The notes: a model not told the origin generated them from the sequence alone. A stretch of DNA of 64,000 nt from Ensifer adhaerens (GCF_002940685.1 NZ_PNFP01000004.1:124001-188000), one strand, 5' to 3'. Positions 1-8,608 are shown, counted from the first letter of the stretch. Numbers and translations: made by a program.

Positions 1-1751
1 ATGCGCTTGTAGACCGGGCGGACGTTCAGCGCATTGCGCAGTTCGGCCACTTCCTTCGGGCGCTTGCCGCCGAGCGTGGCGAGACGCGCGTCGGAGAAGC
101 CCATCGCCTTCAGCATGCGCAGGTTCTCGGCATCCTGTGGCAGACCGTGCTCGCGGATGCGCGCTTCCATGTCGACGATCGCCTTGAACTGGGCGATGAA
201 CCACGGGTCGATCTTGCTCGCCTCGTGAACATCCGCCTCGCTCATGCCGAGGCGCAGCGCCTGTGCAACCATGCGCAAGCGGTCCGGCGTCGGCGTGCCG
301 ATCGCGGCGCGGATGGCGTTGCGGCCGTCGCCGTTCTCGTCCATGCCGGGGATTTCGATCTCATCGAGGCCGGTAAGGCCGGTTTCCAGGCCACGCAGCG
401 CCTTCTGCAGCGATTCGGCAAAAGTACGGCCGATCGCCATGACTTCGCCGACCGACTTCATTGCGGTCGTCAGGACCGGCGAGGCGCCCGGGAACTTTTC
501 AAAGGCAAAGCGCGGGATCTTGGTGACGACATAGTCGATTGACGGTTCGAAGGACGCAGGCGTCGCACCGCCGGTGATGTCGTTGTCGAGCTCGTCGAGC
601 GTGTAGCCGATCGCGAGCTTCGCCGCGATCTTGGCGATCGGGAAGCCGGTCGCCTTGGAGGCCAGCGCCGATGAACGCGACACGCGCGGGTTCATTTCGA
701 TGACGACGAGGCGGCCATCCTTCGGGTTGACGGCGAACTGCACGTTCGAACCACCGGTCTCGACGCCGATCTCGCGCAGCACCGCGATCGAGGCGTTGCG
801 CATGATCTGGTATTCCTTGTCCGTCAGCGTCAGCGCCGGAGCAACGGTGATCGAATCACCCGTATGCACGCCCATCGGGTCGATGTTTTCGATCGAGCAG
901 ATGATGATGCAGTTGTCCGCGGTGTCGCGGACCACTTCCATCTCGTATTCCTTCCAGCCGAGAACCGATTCTTCGATCAGAACTTCGGTGGTCGGCGAGG
1001 CGTCGAGGCCGCTGCCGACGATGTCGAAGAATTCGGTGCGGTTGTAGGCGATGCCGCCGCCGGTACCGCCGAGCGTGAAGGACGGGCGGATGATCGCGGG
1101 CAGGCCGACATCGTCGAGCGCCTGGGCTGCAATCGCCATCGCATGGTTCATGTAGCGCTGCTTGCGATCGCCTTCGCCGAGGTTCCACTGGTTTTCGAGG
1201 TCGTCGAGGGCCTTGTCGAGATCGGCACCGGAGAGGCGGCTCTTCAGTTCGGCGCGCTCGGCCTCGTGCACCTTGCGGTCATGATCCTTGATGTCGGTGG
1301 CATTGGCGAGCCGCGACTTCGGCGTCTCGAGACCGATCTTCGCCATGGCTTCGCGGAAGAGGGCGCGGTCCTCGGCCTTGTCGATGGCGTCGGGCTTGGC
1401 GCCGATCATCTCGACATTGTAGCGGTCGAGAACGCCCATGCGGCGCAGCGACAGGGCCGTGTTGAGCGCCGTCTGGCCGCCCATGGTCGGAAGCAGCGCG
1501 TCCGGGCGTTCCTTGGCGATGATCTTGGCGACGACCTCAGGGGTGATCGGCTCGACATAGGTGGCGTCGGCAAGGCCCGGGTCGGTCATGATCGTTGCCG
1601 GGTTGGAGTTGACGAGGATGACCCGGTAGCCTTCCTCCTTCAGCGCCTTACAGGCCTGGGTGCCGGAATAGTCGAATTCGCAAGCCTGACCGATGACGAT
1701 CGGCCCCGCGCCGATGATAAGAATGGACTTGATATCTTGGCGCTTCGGCAT
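1..1751 (-). CDS. carB: Carbamoyl-phosphate synthase large subunit, N-terminal half (cut by window edge)
   Basis: Makes carbamoyl phosphate from ammonia (supplied by CarA), bicarbonate and two ATP, for arginine and pyrimidine synthesis. The 583 codons visible start at the ATG complementary to 1749-1751 and run off the left edge. The first ATP-grasp domain is clear: [17 protein letters not shown] near residues 14-30, then [26 protein letters not shown] and the GETGGSN-type region. The full family protein is about 1,070-1,160 residues, so roughly half is present. Residues about 155-210 are a charged insert absent from E. coli CarB as I remember it. A terminator-like hairpin lies in the leader. 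Identity is secure; only the C-terminal half is unseen. Confidence 0.97.
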   Translation of the reverse strand, partial: MPKRQDIKSILIIGAGPIVIGQACEFDYSGTQACKALKEEGYRVILVNSNPATIMTDPGLADATYVEPITPEVVAKIIAKERPDALLPTMGGQTALNTALSLRRMGVLDRYNVEMIGAKPDAIDKAEDRALFREAMAKIGLETPKSRLANATDIKDHDRKVHEAERAELKSRLSGADLDKALDDLENQWNLGEGDRKQRYMNHAMAIAAQALDDVGLPAIIRPSFTLGGTGGGIAYNRTEFFDIVGSGLDASPTTEVLIEESVLGWKEYEMEVVRDTADNCIIICSIENIDPMGVHTGDSITVAPALTLTDKEYQIMRNASIAVLREIGVETGGSNVQFAVNPKDGRLVVIEMNPRVSRSSALASKATGFPIAKIAAKLAIGYTLDELDNDITGGATPASFEPSIDYVVTKIPRFAFEKFPGASPVLTTAMKSVGEVMAIGRTFAESLQKALRGLETGLTGLDEIEIPGMDENGDGRNAIRAAIGTPTPDRLRMVAQALRLGMSEADVHEASKIDPWFIAQFKAIVDMEARIREHGLPQDAENLRMLKAMGFSDARLATLGGKRPKEVAELRNALNVRPVYKR

Positions 1752-1778
1752 GGTCGATCATCCGTTTCTAGCTGCGCG

Positions 1779-1811
1779 AAAAACCGGCCGAGGTGGGAGG
1801 TCACCGGCCGG
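1779..1811 (-). terminator. Terminator-like hairpin in the carB leader (possible attenuator)
   Basis: Read on the minus strand, arms at 1805-1811 and 1784-1790 form a 7-bp all-GC stem (CCGGCCG/CGGCCGG) with a 14-base loop, followed directly by five T (1783-1779). It ends 28 bases before the carB start codon on the same strand, and no minus-strand gene lies between it and 2272. It could attenuate carB or end an unseen transcript. The structure is seen; the function is inferred. Confidence 0.5.
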
Positions 1812-2199
1812 GCACGCATTGATGGGTCTTTTCAGGCTAGAAGCGGCTTATAGGCAAATGTTTCTGCAAGCGAAACCCCGAAAATTCCGGAATCGACAGG
1901 AACCCGGCATATTTGCGCGCCTCTGGCCGCGTCGCGAGGCTTGCGCGCACCGCGACATTGCTTCCAACTACAGGCGCGGCCGGGGATGAGGGGCCGCGTC
2001 GACTGCATGACGGCTTCGGCAAACAGGCGCCTGTCCGCCTGTCGCGTCGGCAGGGTGATCCGTCGTTGCGTCTAGGCGGGCGCGACTGTTCCAGGCGCGT
2101 GATCGATCGCGCGGGGCCTGGTTTCCGCCAGCGCTTCGCAATCCGTCCATTGCGGCAAAAAGATTGGTGAGATCGCGAACTTAAGGCTGGCGATTGCGT

Positions 2200-2229
2200 T
2201 TTACAACGACGTTAGGGCCGTCTTATAAA
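2200..2229 (+). promoter_or_regulatory. Candidate sigma-70 promoter for the metallopeptidase gene
   Basis: TTTACA at 2200-2205 and TATAAA at 2224-2229 are separated by 18 bases, each one or two bases from consensus. The start codon follows 43 bases downstream. Prediction by inspection only. Confidence 0.4.
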
Positions 2230-2272
2230 AGAGCAAACCGACAATGCCTTTCAGAGGCCGGGAGGACAGATC

Positions 2273-3208
2273 ATGGAATGGAAGGGCCGCCGCCAATCCG
2301 ACAATATCGAAGACCAGCGCGGCGCGAGCCCGGGTGGCAACCCGTTCGGGCGCGGCGGCGGTTTCCGCCTGCCCAGCGGTGGCGGAGGCATGCGGCGCGC
2401 CGGCGGCGGCATGAGCTTCGGCACGATCATCTTCCTCGTCGTCCTCTACTTCATCCTGAAGGCCATGGGCATCGACATGCTGCAGGTGCTGGAAGGCGGC
2501 GGCGGGCAGGTGCAGATGCCGGGATTCGAACAGAGCGACGGGTCTCCGGCGCCGCGCGGCTCCGCCCAGGAAGAGGAAATGAAGCAGTTCATGGCGACGG
2601 TGCTCGCCGAAACCGAAGACACCTGGAACGGCATCTTCCAGGCGAGCGGTCAGCAATACGAAGAGCCGAAGATGGTGCTCTTCCGCGGCCAGGTGCGTTC
2701 TGCCTGCGGTTTCGCTTCGGCTGCCTCCGGGCCGTTCTATTGCCCGGGCGACCGCAAGGTCTATCTCGACATGAGCTTCTTTGACGAACTGGCGCAGAAG
2801 TTCGATGCATCGGGCGATTTCGCCCAGGCCTATGTGGTCGCGCATGAAGTCGGCCATCACGTCCAGAACCTGATCGGCGTCCTGCCGAAATTCAACCAGA
2901 TGCGCCAGTCGATGAGCGAGGCCGAGGCCAACCAGATGTCGGTGCGCGTCGAGTTGCAGGCCGATTGCTTCGCCGGCGTCTGGGGCAAGTACACCCAGCA
3001 GAAGGGCCTGCTCGAACAGGGCGATCTTGAAGAGGCGCTCAACGCTGCCACCCAGATCGGCGACGACACGCTGCAAAAGCGCATGCAGGGCTATGTCGTT
3101 CCGGAAAGCTTCAACCACGGCACGTCCGAACAGCGCATGCGCTGGTTCAAGCGCGGCTTCGACAGCGGCAAGATGACGTCCTGCGACACGTTCTCGGGCG
3201 CCGTCTGA
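2273..3208 (+). CDS. ypfJ: YpfJ-type neutral zinc metallopeptidase, membrane anchored
   Basis: A 311-residue protein of the KPN_02809/YpfJ family. Residues 1-48 are Gly-rich and polar, about 49-66 form one membrane span (FGTIIFLVVLYFILKAMG), and the C-terminal domain carries the zinc motif AHEVGHH with histidines at about 191 and 195. Two cysteines near 145 and 157 (SACGF, FYCPGD) may pair outside the cytoplasm. GGGAGG precedes the ATG. Substrates of this family are unknown to me. It stands alone, ended by a strong terminator at 3232. Family assignment is firm; proteolytic activity is inferred from the motif. Confidence 0.93.
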   Translation: MEWKGRRQSDNIEDQRGASPGGNPFGRGGGFRLPSGGGGMRRAGGGMSFGTIIFLVVLYFILKAMGIDMLQVLEGGGGQVQMPGFEQSDGSPAPRGSAQEEEMKQFMATVLAETEDTWNGIFQASGQQYEEPKMVLFRGQVRSACGFASAASGPFYCPGDRKVYLDMSFFDELAQKFDASGDFAQAYVVAHEVGHHVQNLIGVLPKFNQMRQSMSEAEANQMSVRVELQADCFAGVWGKYTQQKGLLEQGDLEEALNAATQIGDDTLQKRMQGYVVPESFNHGTSEQRMRWFKRGFDSGKMTSCDTFSGAV

Positions 3209-3231
3209 CCGCTTTAACCCGACAAATCATC

Positions 3232-3263
3232 AGGGCCGGCGTAATTGCCGGCCCTTTCGTTTG
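3232..3263 (+). terminator. Rho-independent terminator after ypfJ
   Basis: Arms AGGGCCGGC (3232-3240) and GCCGGCCCT (3247-3255) form a perfect 9-bp stem with loop GTAATT, followed by TTCGTTTG. It lies between two convergent genes and may serve both. Confidence 0.85.
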
Positions 3264-3267
3264 TGGA

Positions 3268-4260
3268 TCAGCGTTCGCTGTCCATATGGGCGAGCTGCGC
3301 CTCGGGGTAGCGCGCGCCGGCAGCGGCACCTTTCGGAACTGCCGCTTCGATCGTCGCCATTTCGCCTTCACTGAGATGGACGTCGCGCGATGCCAGCGCT
3401 TCCGCCAGCCGATCGCGCCGTCGCGCACCGACGAGCGGAACGATGTCCTTGCCCTTGGCCGCCACCCAGGCGATCGCAATCTGCGCCACCGACACGCCCT
3501 TTTCTTCGGCAATCTGCCGCAGCGCTTCGACGAGGGCGAGGTTGCGGTCGATGTTGCCCTCCTGGAACCGCGGGCTCATGGCGCGGAAATCGCCTTTTCC
3601 GGCCGCCCCTTTCTGCCAATGGCCGCTGATCAGCCCGCGTGACAGGACGCCGTAGGCGGTGATGCCGATGCCGAGTTCGCGGCAGGTCGGCAGGATCTCG
3701 TCCTCGATGCCGCGCGAAATCAACGAATACTCGATCTGCAGATCCACGATCGGATGCACGGCTGCCGCACGCCGGATGGTCTCGGACCCGACTTCCGAGA
3801 GGCCGACATGCCTGACGTATCCCGCCTTCACCAGATCCGCGATCGCCCCGACCGTGTCCTCGATCGGCACATCCGGATCGAGCCGTGCCGGCCGGTAGAT
3901 GTCGACGTGATCGACGCCGAGCCGCTGCAGCGTGTAGGCGAGGAAATTGCGGATGGCCTTTGGGCGGCTGTCATAACCCGACCAGTTGCCGGCCGGGTCG
4001 CGCAGAGCGCCGAACTTGACGCTCAGCAATGCCCTGTCACGCTTGCCACCCTTCAGTGCTTCGCCGATCAGCATCTCGTTGTGGCCCATGCCATAGAAAT
4101 CGCCGGTATCGAGCAGCGTGATGCCGGCATCCAGCGCTGCATGGATCGTAGCGATGCTTTCGGCCCGGTCCGCGGGGCCGTACATGCCCGACATGCCCAT
4201 GCAGCCGAGACCGAGCGCCGAGACCAAGGGGCCGGTCTTTCCGAGTGAAACGTAATCCAT
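3268..4260 (-). CDS. Aldo/keto reductase
   Basis: A 330-residue NADPH-dependent oxidoreductase of the AKR superfamily, with a TIM-barrel pattern (VSALGLGCMGMSG; NEMLIGEAL; late GARRRDRLAEAL for the nucleotide). Of the catalytic tetrad, Asp51, Tyr56 and Lys82 are visible, but the usual His is Ala125 (IYRPARLDP), as I recall for one AKR subgroup. ATG at 4258-4260 follows GGAG. The frame stays open upstream but has no support there. Divergent from the LysR gene at 4381, which probably regulates it. Substrate unknown. Confidence 0.92.
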   Translation of the reverse strand: MDYVSLGKTGPLVSALGLGCMGMSGMYGPADRAESIATIHAALDAGITLLDTGDFYGMGHNEMLIGEALKGGKRDRALLSVKFGALRDPAGNWSGYDSRPKAIRNFLAYTLQRLGVDHVDIYRPARLDPDVPIEDTVGAIADLVKAGYVRHVGLSEVGSETIRRAAAVHPIVDLQIEYSLISRGIEDEILPTCRELGIGITAYGVLSRGLISGHWQKGAAGKGDFRAMSPRFQEGNIDRNLALVEALRQIAEEKGVSVAQIAIAWVAAKGKDIVPLVGARRRDRLAEALASRDVHLSEGEMATIEAAVPKGAAAGARYPEAQLAHMDSER

Positions 4261-4361
4261 CTTCGTTCTCCTTCGACAAGGCCGAATACCTGCCGGTCGC
4301 TTGCCCGCCCTCTGTTTACTTCCCCGGCTTGCGTGCGATAATCCGATCTGAACCGAACGAC

Positions 4362-4381
4362 TTGTACGAAATTCCGCACAA
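4362..4381 (+). promoter_or_regulatory. Palindromic candidate operator overlapping the lysR start codon
   Basis: TTGTACGAAATTCCGCACAA is a 20-bp near-palindrome (16 of 20 positions symmetrical; both mismatched pairs are transitions). Its last base is the A of the lysR ATG. It has the LysR-type T-N11-A character and lies in the 120-bp divergent gap, so autoregulation is likely. Function inferred. Confidence 0.5.
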
Positions 4382-5289
4382 TGGACGACCTGCCACTCGC
4401 CGATCTCGATGCCTTCACCGCAGTTGCAGTGGCACGCAGCTTCCGTGCGGCTGCAAAGAAGCGCGGCGTTTCCGCGTCGTCGCTGAGCGAGGCGCTTCGC
4501 CGCCTCGAGGCGAGGCTGCAGGTCCGCCTGCTCAACCGCACGACCCGCAGCGTCACCCTGACGGAGGCCGGCACGCGGCTGCTCGATCGGCTGACGCCGG
4601 CACTTGGCGAAATTGCCGGTGCGCTCGACCAGGTCAACGAGATGCGTGACAGTCCGGCGGGAACGTTGAAGCTGAATGTTCCGACCATCGTCGCCCGCGA
4701 AATACTGCCACCGATCGTCGGTTGGTTCCTGCGCGAACACCCGGCAATCACCCTGGAGGTGACGGCCGAAGACGGCTTCGTCGATGTTCTGGCCGCCGGC
4801 TTCGACGCCGGCGTCCGCTACGAGGAGCGCGTCGAACGGGACATGATCGCAATCCCGATCGGGCCCGGCCGGCAGCGCTACGTCACCGCCGCGTCCCCGG
4901 ATTATATCGCCAGGCGCGGCATGCCCGGCCACCCGCATGATCTGCTTGGGCACGCCTGTATTCGCCACCGCTTCGCCAGCGGCTTTTCGCTTCCCTGGGA
5001 GTTCGGCGAGGGTGAGGCGACGCTTACGATCGCGCCGCCGGCGGTCGTGACCGCCAATACGATTGATCTCGAACTCGGCGCTGCGATCGACGGCCTCGGC
5101 GTCATCAGGACCTTCGAGGAGTTTGTCGCCCCCGCGATCGCCGCAGGATCCCTGGTGCCGATCCTTGAAGATTGGACGACGAGTTTCTCCGGCCCGTTTC
5201 TCTATTACGCAAGCCGCCGGCACATGCCGGCGGCGCTGCGCGCCTTCGTCGATTTCCTGAAGCGCGAGCAGCGGCGGGATCACAGGTGA
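4381..5289 (+). CDS. LysR-family transcriptional regulator
   Basis: A 302-residue LTTR: N-terminal winged helix-turn-helix (ADLDAFTAVAVARSFRAAA and LNRTTRSVTLTEAG, residues about 5-65), linker helix, then a periplasmic-binding-like effector domain from about 90. It resembles the CrgA-like group that often sits beside oxidoreductases. The ATG has no Shine-Dalgarno sequence; instead a palindrome covers that place, so the mRNA may be leaderless or nearly so. No in-frame ATG, GTG or TTG lies between this ATG and the upstream in-frame stop at 4339. Divergent to the aldo/keto reductase; effector unknown. Confidence 0.93.
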   Translation: MDDLPLADLDAFTAVAVARSFRAAAKKRGVSASSLSEALRRLEARLQVRLLNRTTRSVTLTEAGTRLLDRLTPALGEIAGALDQVNEMRDSPAGTLKLNVPTIVAREILPPIVGWFLREHPAITLEVTAEDGFVDVLAAGFDAGVRYEERVERDMIAIPIGPGRQRYVTAASPDYIARRGMPGHPHDLLGHACIRHRFASGFSLPWEFGEGEATLTIAPPAVVTANTIDLELGAAIDGLGVIRTFEEFVAPAIAAGSLVPILEDWTTSFSGPFLYYASRRHMPAALRAFVDFLKREQRRDHR

Positions 5290-5362
5290 AACGCGGGCTG
5301 TACGCCGCTCCGACGCATCAACCATAGCGATAGTTCCATCAGATAATTTGAGACGTTCACGG

Positions 5363-5382
5363 ATTGTTTCGTGCGAAATGAT
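5363..5382. promoter_or_regulatory. Inverted repeat upstream of the MFS gene
   Basis: ATTGTTTCG and CGAAATGAT flank a TG centre (7 of 9 positions symmetrical, including TTTCG/CGAAA in the core). It is the only clear dyad in the 168-bp gap before the MFS gene, about 75 bp from its start. It could be a repressor site; the regulator is unknown. Confidence 0.35.
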
Positions 5383-5457
5383 CCGTTACACCTAAATTGG
5401 TAGCGTTGTTCACGTTCTGTCTCTCATCCCGGGGCAGGCCGCTCGGGGAGGGTTCGC

Positions 5458-6771
5458 ATGCGCGACGAGAAATTTGTGCGACGCGGCCTGTTCCTCGTCT
5501 TCCTCATTCTGTTTCTGGATATCCTTGGCATCGCGATCATCGTGCCGGTGCTGCCGGCCTATCTCGAGGAATTGACCGGCGCCAATGTCAGTGAGGCGGC
5601 GATCGACGGTGGTTGGCTGCTGCTCGTCTATGCGGCGATGCAGTTTCTCTTTGCCCCGCTGATCGGCAACCTCAGCGATCGATTCGGCCGCCGTCCGGTC
5701 CTGCTCGCGTCGGTCTTCACTTTCGCGCTCGACAATCTGATCTGCGCGCTCGCCACCAGCTACTGGATGCTGTTCATCGGCCGTGTTCTCGCCGGCATCA
5801 GCGGCGCGAGCTTCGGGACCGCAGCCGCCTACATCGCCGACATCAGCAATGACGGCAACCGCGCCAAGAACTTCGGACTGATCGGTATCGCCTTCGGCAC
5901 GGGCTTTGCGCTCGGGCCGGTGCTTGGCGGTCTGCTCGGCGAGCTCGGTCCGCGGGTGCCGTTCTACGGCGCGGCGGCGCTTTCCTTCGTCAACTTCATC
6001 CTCGGCGTATTTTTGCTGCCGGAGACGCTCGATGGCGCCAATCGCCGACGGTTCGAGTGGAAGCGCGCCAACCCGCTCGGCGCCCTCAAGCAGATGCGCA
6101 ACTATCCAGGCATCGGCTGGGTGGGGCTGGTGTTCTTTCTCTTCTGGCTCGCCCACTCCGTTTATCCGGCTGTCTGGTCCTTCGTCTCGAGTTACCGCTA
6201 TGGCTGGAGCGAGGGCCAGATCGGGCTTTCGCTCGGGATCTTCGGCATCGGCGGCGCTTTCGTCATGGCCGTCATCCTGCCGCGTGTGGTGCCCCGGCTC
6301 GGCGAGTGGCGCACGGCCGTGCTCGGCCTGACCTTCACCACGCTCGGGGCCATCGGCTATGCCAGCGCCTGGCAGGGGTGGATGATTTACGCCGTGATCA
6401 TCGCCACCGCGCTTGAAAGCCTTGCCGATCCGCCGCTGCGCAGCATCGCCGCCGCCCACGTTCCGCCGTCGGCGCAGGGAGAGCTTCAGGGTGCGCTGAC
6501 CAGCATCGGCAGCATCACCACGATCATCGGTCCGCTGATCTTCACCCAGGCCTTCGGGTACTTTACCAGCCCCAGCGCCCCGGTCGCCTTCGCCGGCGCG
6601 CCCTATGCGCTCGCCAGTTGCTTCCTCGTCGGCGCGCTTGTCGTTTTCTTCCTGAAGATACCGAGAAACAGGGCGGTCGGACCGCAGGTTGACGAAAATG
6701 TCGGGCCGGGCGAGGTCGCAGTGGCGGAGCAGGGCGAAGAGGTGGGGCGGTCGCGACTGCACGGAAATTGA
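5458..6771 (+). CDS. TetA-like MFS drug:proton antiporter
   Basis: A 437-residue inner-membrane transporter with 12 predicted spans. MFS motif A is intact after span 2 (GNLSDRFGRRPVLL, about residues 75-88) and the span-5 antiporter motif C region is present (GIAFGTGFALGPVLGG). It matches the TCR/Tet group in length and motifs. The last 35 residues are polar and carry no known domain. The ATG follows GGGGAGGG. Its stop codon lies within a perfect 24-bp palindrome, and a MATE gene follows. Substrate cannot be told from sequence. Confidence 0.9.
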   Translation: MRDEKFVRRGLFLVFLILFLDILGIAIIVPVLPAYLEELTGANVSEAAIDGGWLLLVYAAMQFLFAPLIGNLSDRFGRRPVLLASVFTFALDNLICALATSYWMLFIGRVLAGISGASFGTAAAYIADISNDGNRAKNFGLIGIAFGTGFALGPVLGGLLGELGPRVPFYGAAALSFVNFILGVFLLPETLDGANRRRFEWKRANPLGALKQMRNYPGIGWVGLVFFLFWLAHSVYPAVWSFVSSYRYGWSEGQIGLSLGIFGIGGAFVMAVILPRVVPRLGEWRTAVLGLTFTTLGAIGYASAWQGWMIYAVIIATALESLADPPLRSIAAAHVPPSAQGELQGALTSIGSITTIIGPLIFTQAFGYFTSPSAPVAFAGAPYALASCFLVGALVVFFLKIPRNRAVGPQVDENVGPGEVAVAEQGEEVGRSRLHGN

Positions 6772-6783
6772 TCAATTTCCGTG
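6760..6783. promoter_or_regulatory. Perfect 24-bp palindrome between the MFS and MATE genes
   Basis: The half-site CACGGAAATTGA is followed at once by its exact reverse complement. It covers the MFS stop codon and lies about 130 bp before the MATE start. There is no T-tract, so a regulator-binding site is likelier than a terminator. The symmetry is seen directly; the role is inferred. Confidence 0.55.
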
Positions 6784-6915
6784 ATCTATCGATGAAAGTT
6801 TGAGCAACCTCGCCCTTGCGGCTGGCTCTTTGGCCGCAGGTCATCTATTCCCGGCTTTCCTCCCCCCGATTTTTCGTTGCGGCCCGAGGCCCGCCTTGAC
6901 TGCCAGGAATCTGCC

Positions 6916-8328
6916 ATGCTGACCGCGAATGCGAGCCCGACTCCGTTGACGACCGACAATTCCTGGCGGACGCACTATCGCGCGAGCTTCTATCTGGGCG
7001 TGCCGTTCATCGGCGCGCAGCTTGCGCAGCTGGCCATCAACACGACAGACGTCCTGATGGTCGGCAAGCTCGGCGCCACCGAACTCGCGGCGATCATTCT
7101 TGCGACCCAGATGTATTTCACGGTCTACGTTTTCGGCAACGGCTTTGCCAATGCGGTGGTGCCGATGGCGGCGCAGGCCGTCGGCCGAGGCGACAAGGTC
7201 TCGGTACGCCGCTCGGTGCGCATGGGCATGTGGGTGGTCATGCTCTACGGCCTTTTGACCGCGCCGATCCTCTGGATGGCCGAGCCGATCCTGCTTTTTG
7301 CCGGCCAGCAGCCCGAGGTCGCGGCCCTCGCCGGAGAATATGTCCGCATCGCGCAATGGGCGATCTTCCCGGGCCTCATCTTCATGGTGCTGCGGGCCTT
7401 TCTGAGCGGCCTGGAGCGGGCAGGGATCATTCTTTATGTGACGCTGGCGACGCTCGTGCTCAATGCTGCGCTCTGCTACGTGCTGATCTTCGGGCATTTC
7501 GGCTTCCCGCGCCTCGGTATCTTCGGTGCGGCGGTCGCCGCACTCGGCGTTGCGGTGCTCGGTGCGGCGCTGACGATCGGCTACATCAAGAGCAAGCCTG
7601 AGCTCAACCAATACGAGCTCTTCGTTCGCTTCTGGCGACCCGACTGGGTGGCGTTTCGCGAAGTCGTCTTTCTCGGCATACCGATCTCGCTGACCATCCT
7701 TGCCGAAGTCAGCCTCTTCACGGTCGCGTCGCTGCTGATGGGCACGATCGGCACGGTTGAGCTTGCCGCCCACGGCATCGCCCTGCAGTTCGCCTCGATC
7801 GCCTTCATGATCCCGCTCGGGCTTGCGCAGGCAGCCACCGTGCGCGTCGGACTTGCCTATGGCCGCGGCGATCTGCTGGGCGTTCGGCGCGCGGCGATCG
7901 CCTCGCTGGTGCTCGGCGCCGGCTTCGCCATTGTCGGAAGCGCCATCTTTGCGTTCTTCCCGAGCCAGCTGGCCGCTCTCTATCTCGACACTGGCCGTCC
8001 GGATGCCGTAGCGGTACTCGCCTTTGCTGCCCCGCTCATTGTCATTGCCGGCGCGTTCCAGCTCGTCGATGGCATGCAGGCGATTGCCGCCGGCATGCTG
8101 CGCGGGCTGAAGGACACCAAGGTGCCAATGCTCCTGGCTTTGATTTCCTACTGGCCGATTGGCTTCGTCTGCGCCTGGGCCTTCGCCTTCCCCTTCAATT
8201 TCGGCGGGATCGGCGTCTGGTTCGGTTTCGTGCTTGGCCTTGCAGCCGCAGCAGTGCTCTTGAACTGGCGCTTCTTCCGAATGCTTGGCGCACTTTCCGC
8301 AAAGGCGGAAGCCAAGGCAGCCGCGTAA
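6916..8328 (+). CDS. norM: MATE-family multidrug/Na+ (or H+) antiporter
   Basis: A 470-residue efflux pump of the NorM branch with 12 predicted spans in two MatE halves (residues about 25-185 and 250-410). Typical features are FIGAQLAQLAINTTDVLMVG at the first span and GMQAIAAGMLRGLKDTKVP in the second half. I chose the ATG at 6916, preceded by AGGAA; an upstream in-frame ATG at 6877 gives a 13-residue extension without family character. It follows the MFS gene on the same strand but has 144 bp of its own leader, including part of the palindrome. Confidence 0.93.
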   Translation: MLTANASPTPLTTDNSWRTHYRASFYLGVPFIGAQLAQLAINTTDVLMVGKLGATELAAIILATQMYFTVYVFGNGFANAVVPMAAQAVGRGDKVSVRRSVRMGMWVVMLYGLLTAPILWMAEPILLFAGQQPEVAALAGEYVRIAQWAIFPGLIFMVLRAFLSGLERAGIILYVTLATLVLNAALCYVLIFGHFGFPRLGIFGAAVAALGVAVLGAALTIGYIKSKPELNQYELFVRFWRPDWVAFREVVFLGIPISLTILAEVSLFTVASLLMGTIGTVELAAHGIALQFASIAFMIPLGLAQAATVRVGLAYGRGDLLGVRRAAIASLVLGAGFAIVGSAIFAFFPSQLAALYLDTGRPDAVAVLAFAAPLIVIAGAFQLVDGMQAIAAGMLRGLKDTKVPMLLALISYWPIGFVCAWAFAFPFNFGGIGVWFGFVLGLAAAAVLLNWRFFRMLGALSAKAEAKAAA

Positions 8329-8362
8329 GGCGGAGCGGCCGAGGCTGCGTGCAGGCAAAGAA

Positions 8363-8394
8363 AAGCCGGACGGGCAGGGGATGCCGTCCGGCTT
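8363..8394. terminator. Bidirectional hairpin between norM and the small-protein genes
   Basis: AAGCCGGACGG (8363-8373) and CCGTCCGGCTT (8384-8394) form an 11-bp stem with a 10-base loop. On the minus strand it is followed by TTCTTTG, so it may end the small-protein transcript; on the plus strand the tail is weak. Confidence 0.6.
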
Positions 8395-8468
8395 GAAATG
8401 GCGACCGCCTCAGGGGAAGGGAATGGCGTCGCCTACTACCAAGCTTCGGTTACGAAGCCTCGAAACCG

Positions 8469-8597
8469 CTAGACGTTAAAGCCGTCGAGCCGTTCCGAAC
8501 CCTGGCGATCGCGCTGGAGGTCGCGTATCGTCCGGGCAAAATCGATCAAGAATACGAGACTGATGACCGCTGCTGCGATCATGAACAGGGTGGCCAT
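8469..8597 (-). CDS. Small single-span membrane protein (42 aa)
   Basis: ATG at 8597 preceded by a strong GGAGGG ribosome site. The product starts MATLFMIAAAVISLVFLID: a hydrophobic segment at residues 3-20, then a highly charged tail (RTIRDLQRDRQGSERL) ending at TAG. One span with a basic C-terminus suggests N-out or an amphipathic cytosolic tail. It is second in a two-gene unit, 11 bp after the first small gene. No family recognised. The strong ribosome site and tandem arrangement are the support for its being real. Confidence 0.65.
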   Translation of the reverse strand: MATLFMIAAAVISLVFLIDFARTIRDLQRDRQGSERLDGFNV

Positions 8598-8608
8598 AGT
8601 GCCCTCCA

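Larger units (their letters stand above)
1752..2272. other. Intergenic region between carB and the metallopeptidase gene
   Basis: About 520 bases with no convincing gene. Reading frames here lack ribosome sites and recognisable protein features. It holds the carB leader hairpin (1779-1811) and, at the right end, a candidate promoter for the plus-strand metallopeptidase gene. The GC-rich middle shows nothing else I can name. Confidence 0.6.

Noticed and set aside
4261-5325. N-terminal extension of the aldo/keto reductase across lysR
   Set aside because: The frame is open but unrelated to AKR; the ATG at 4260 has a good ribosome site and the LysR gene on the other strand is unmistakable.
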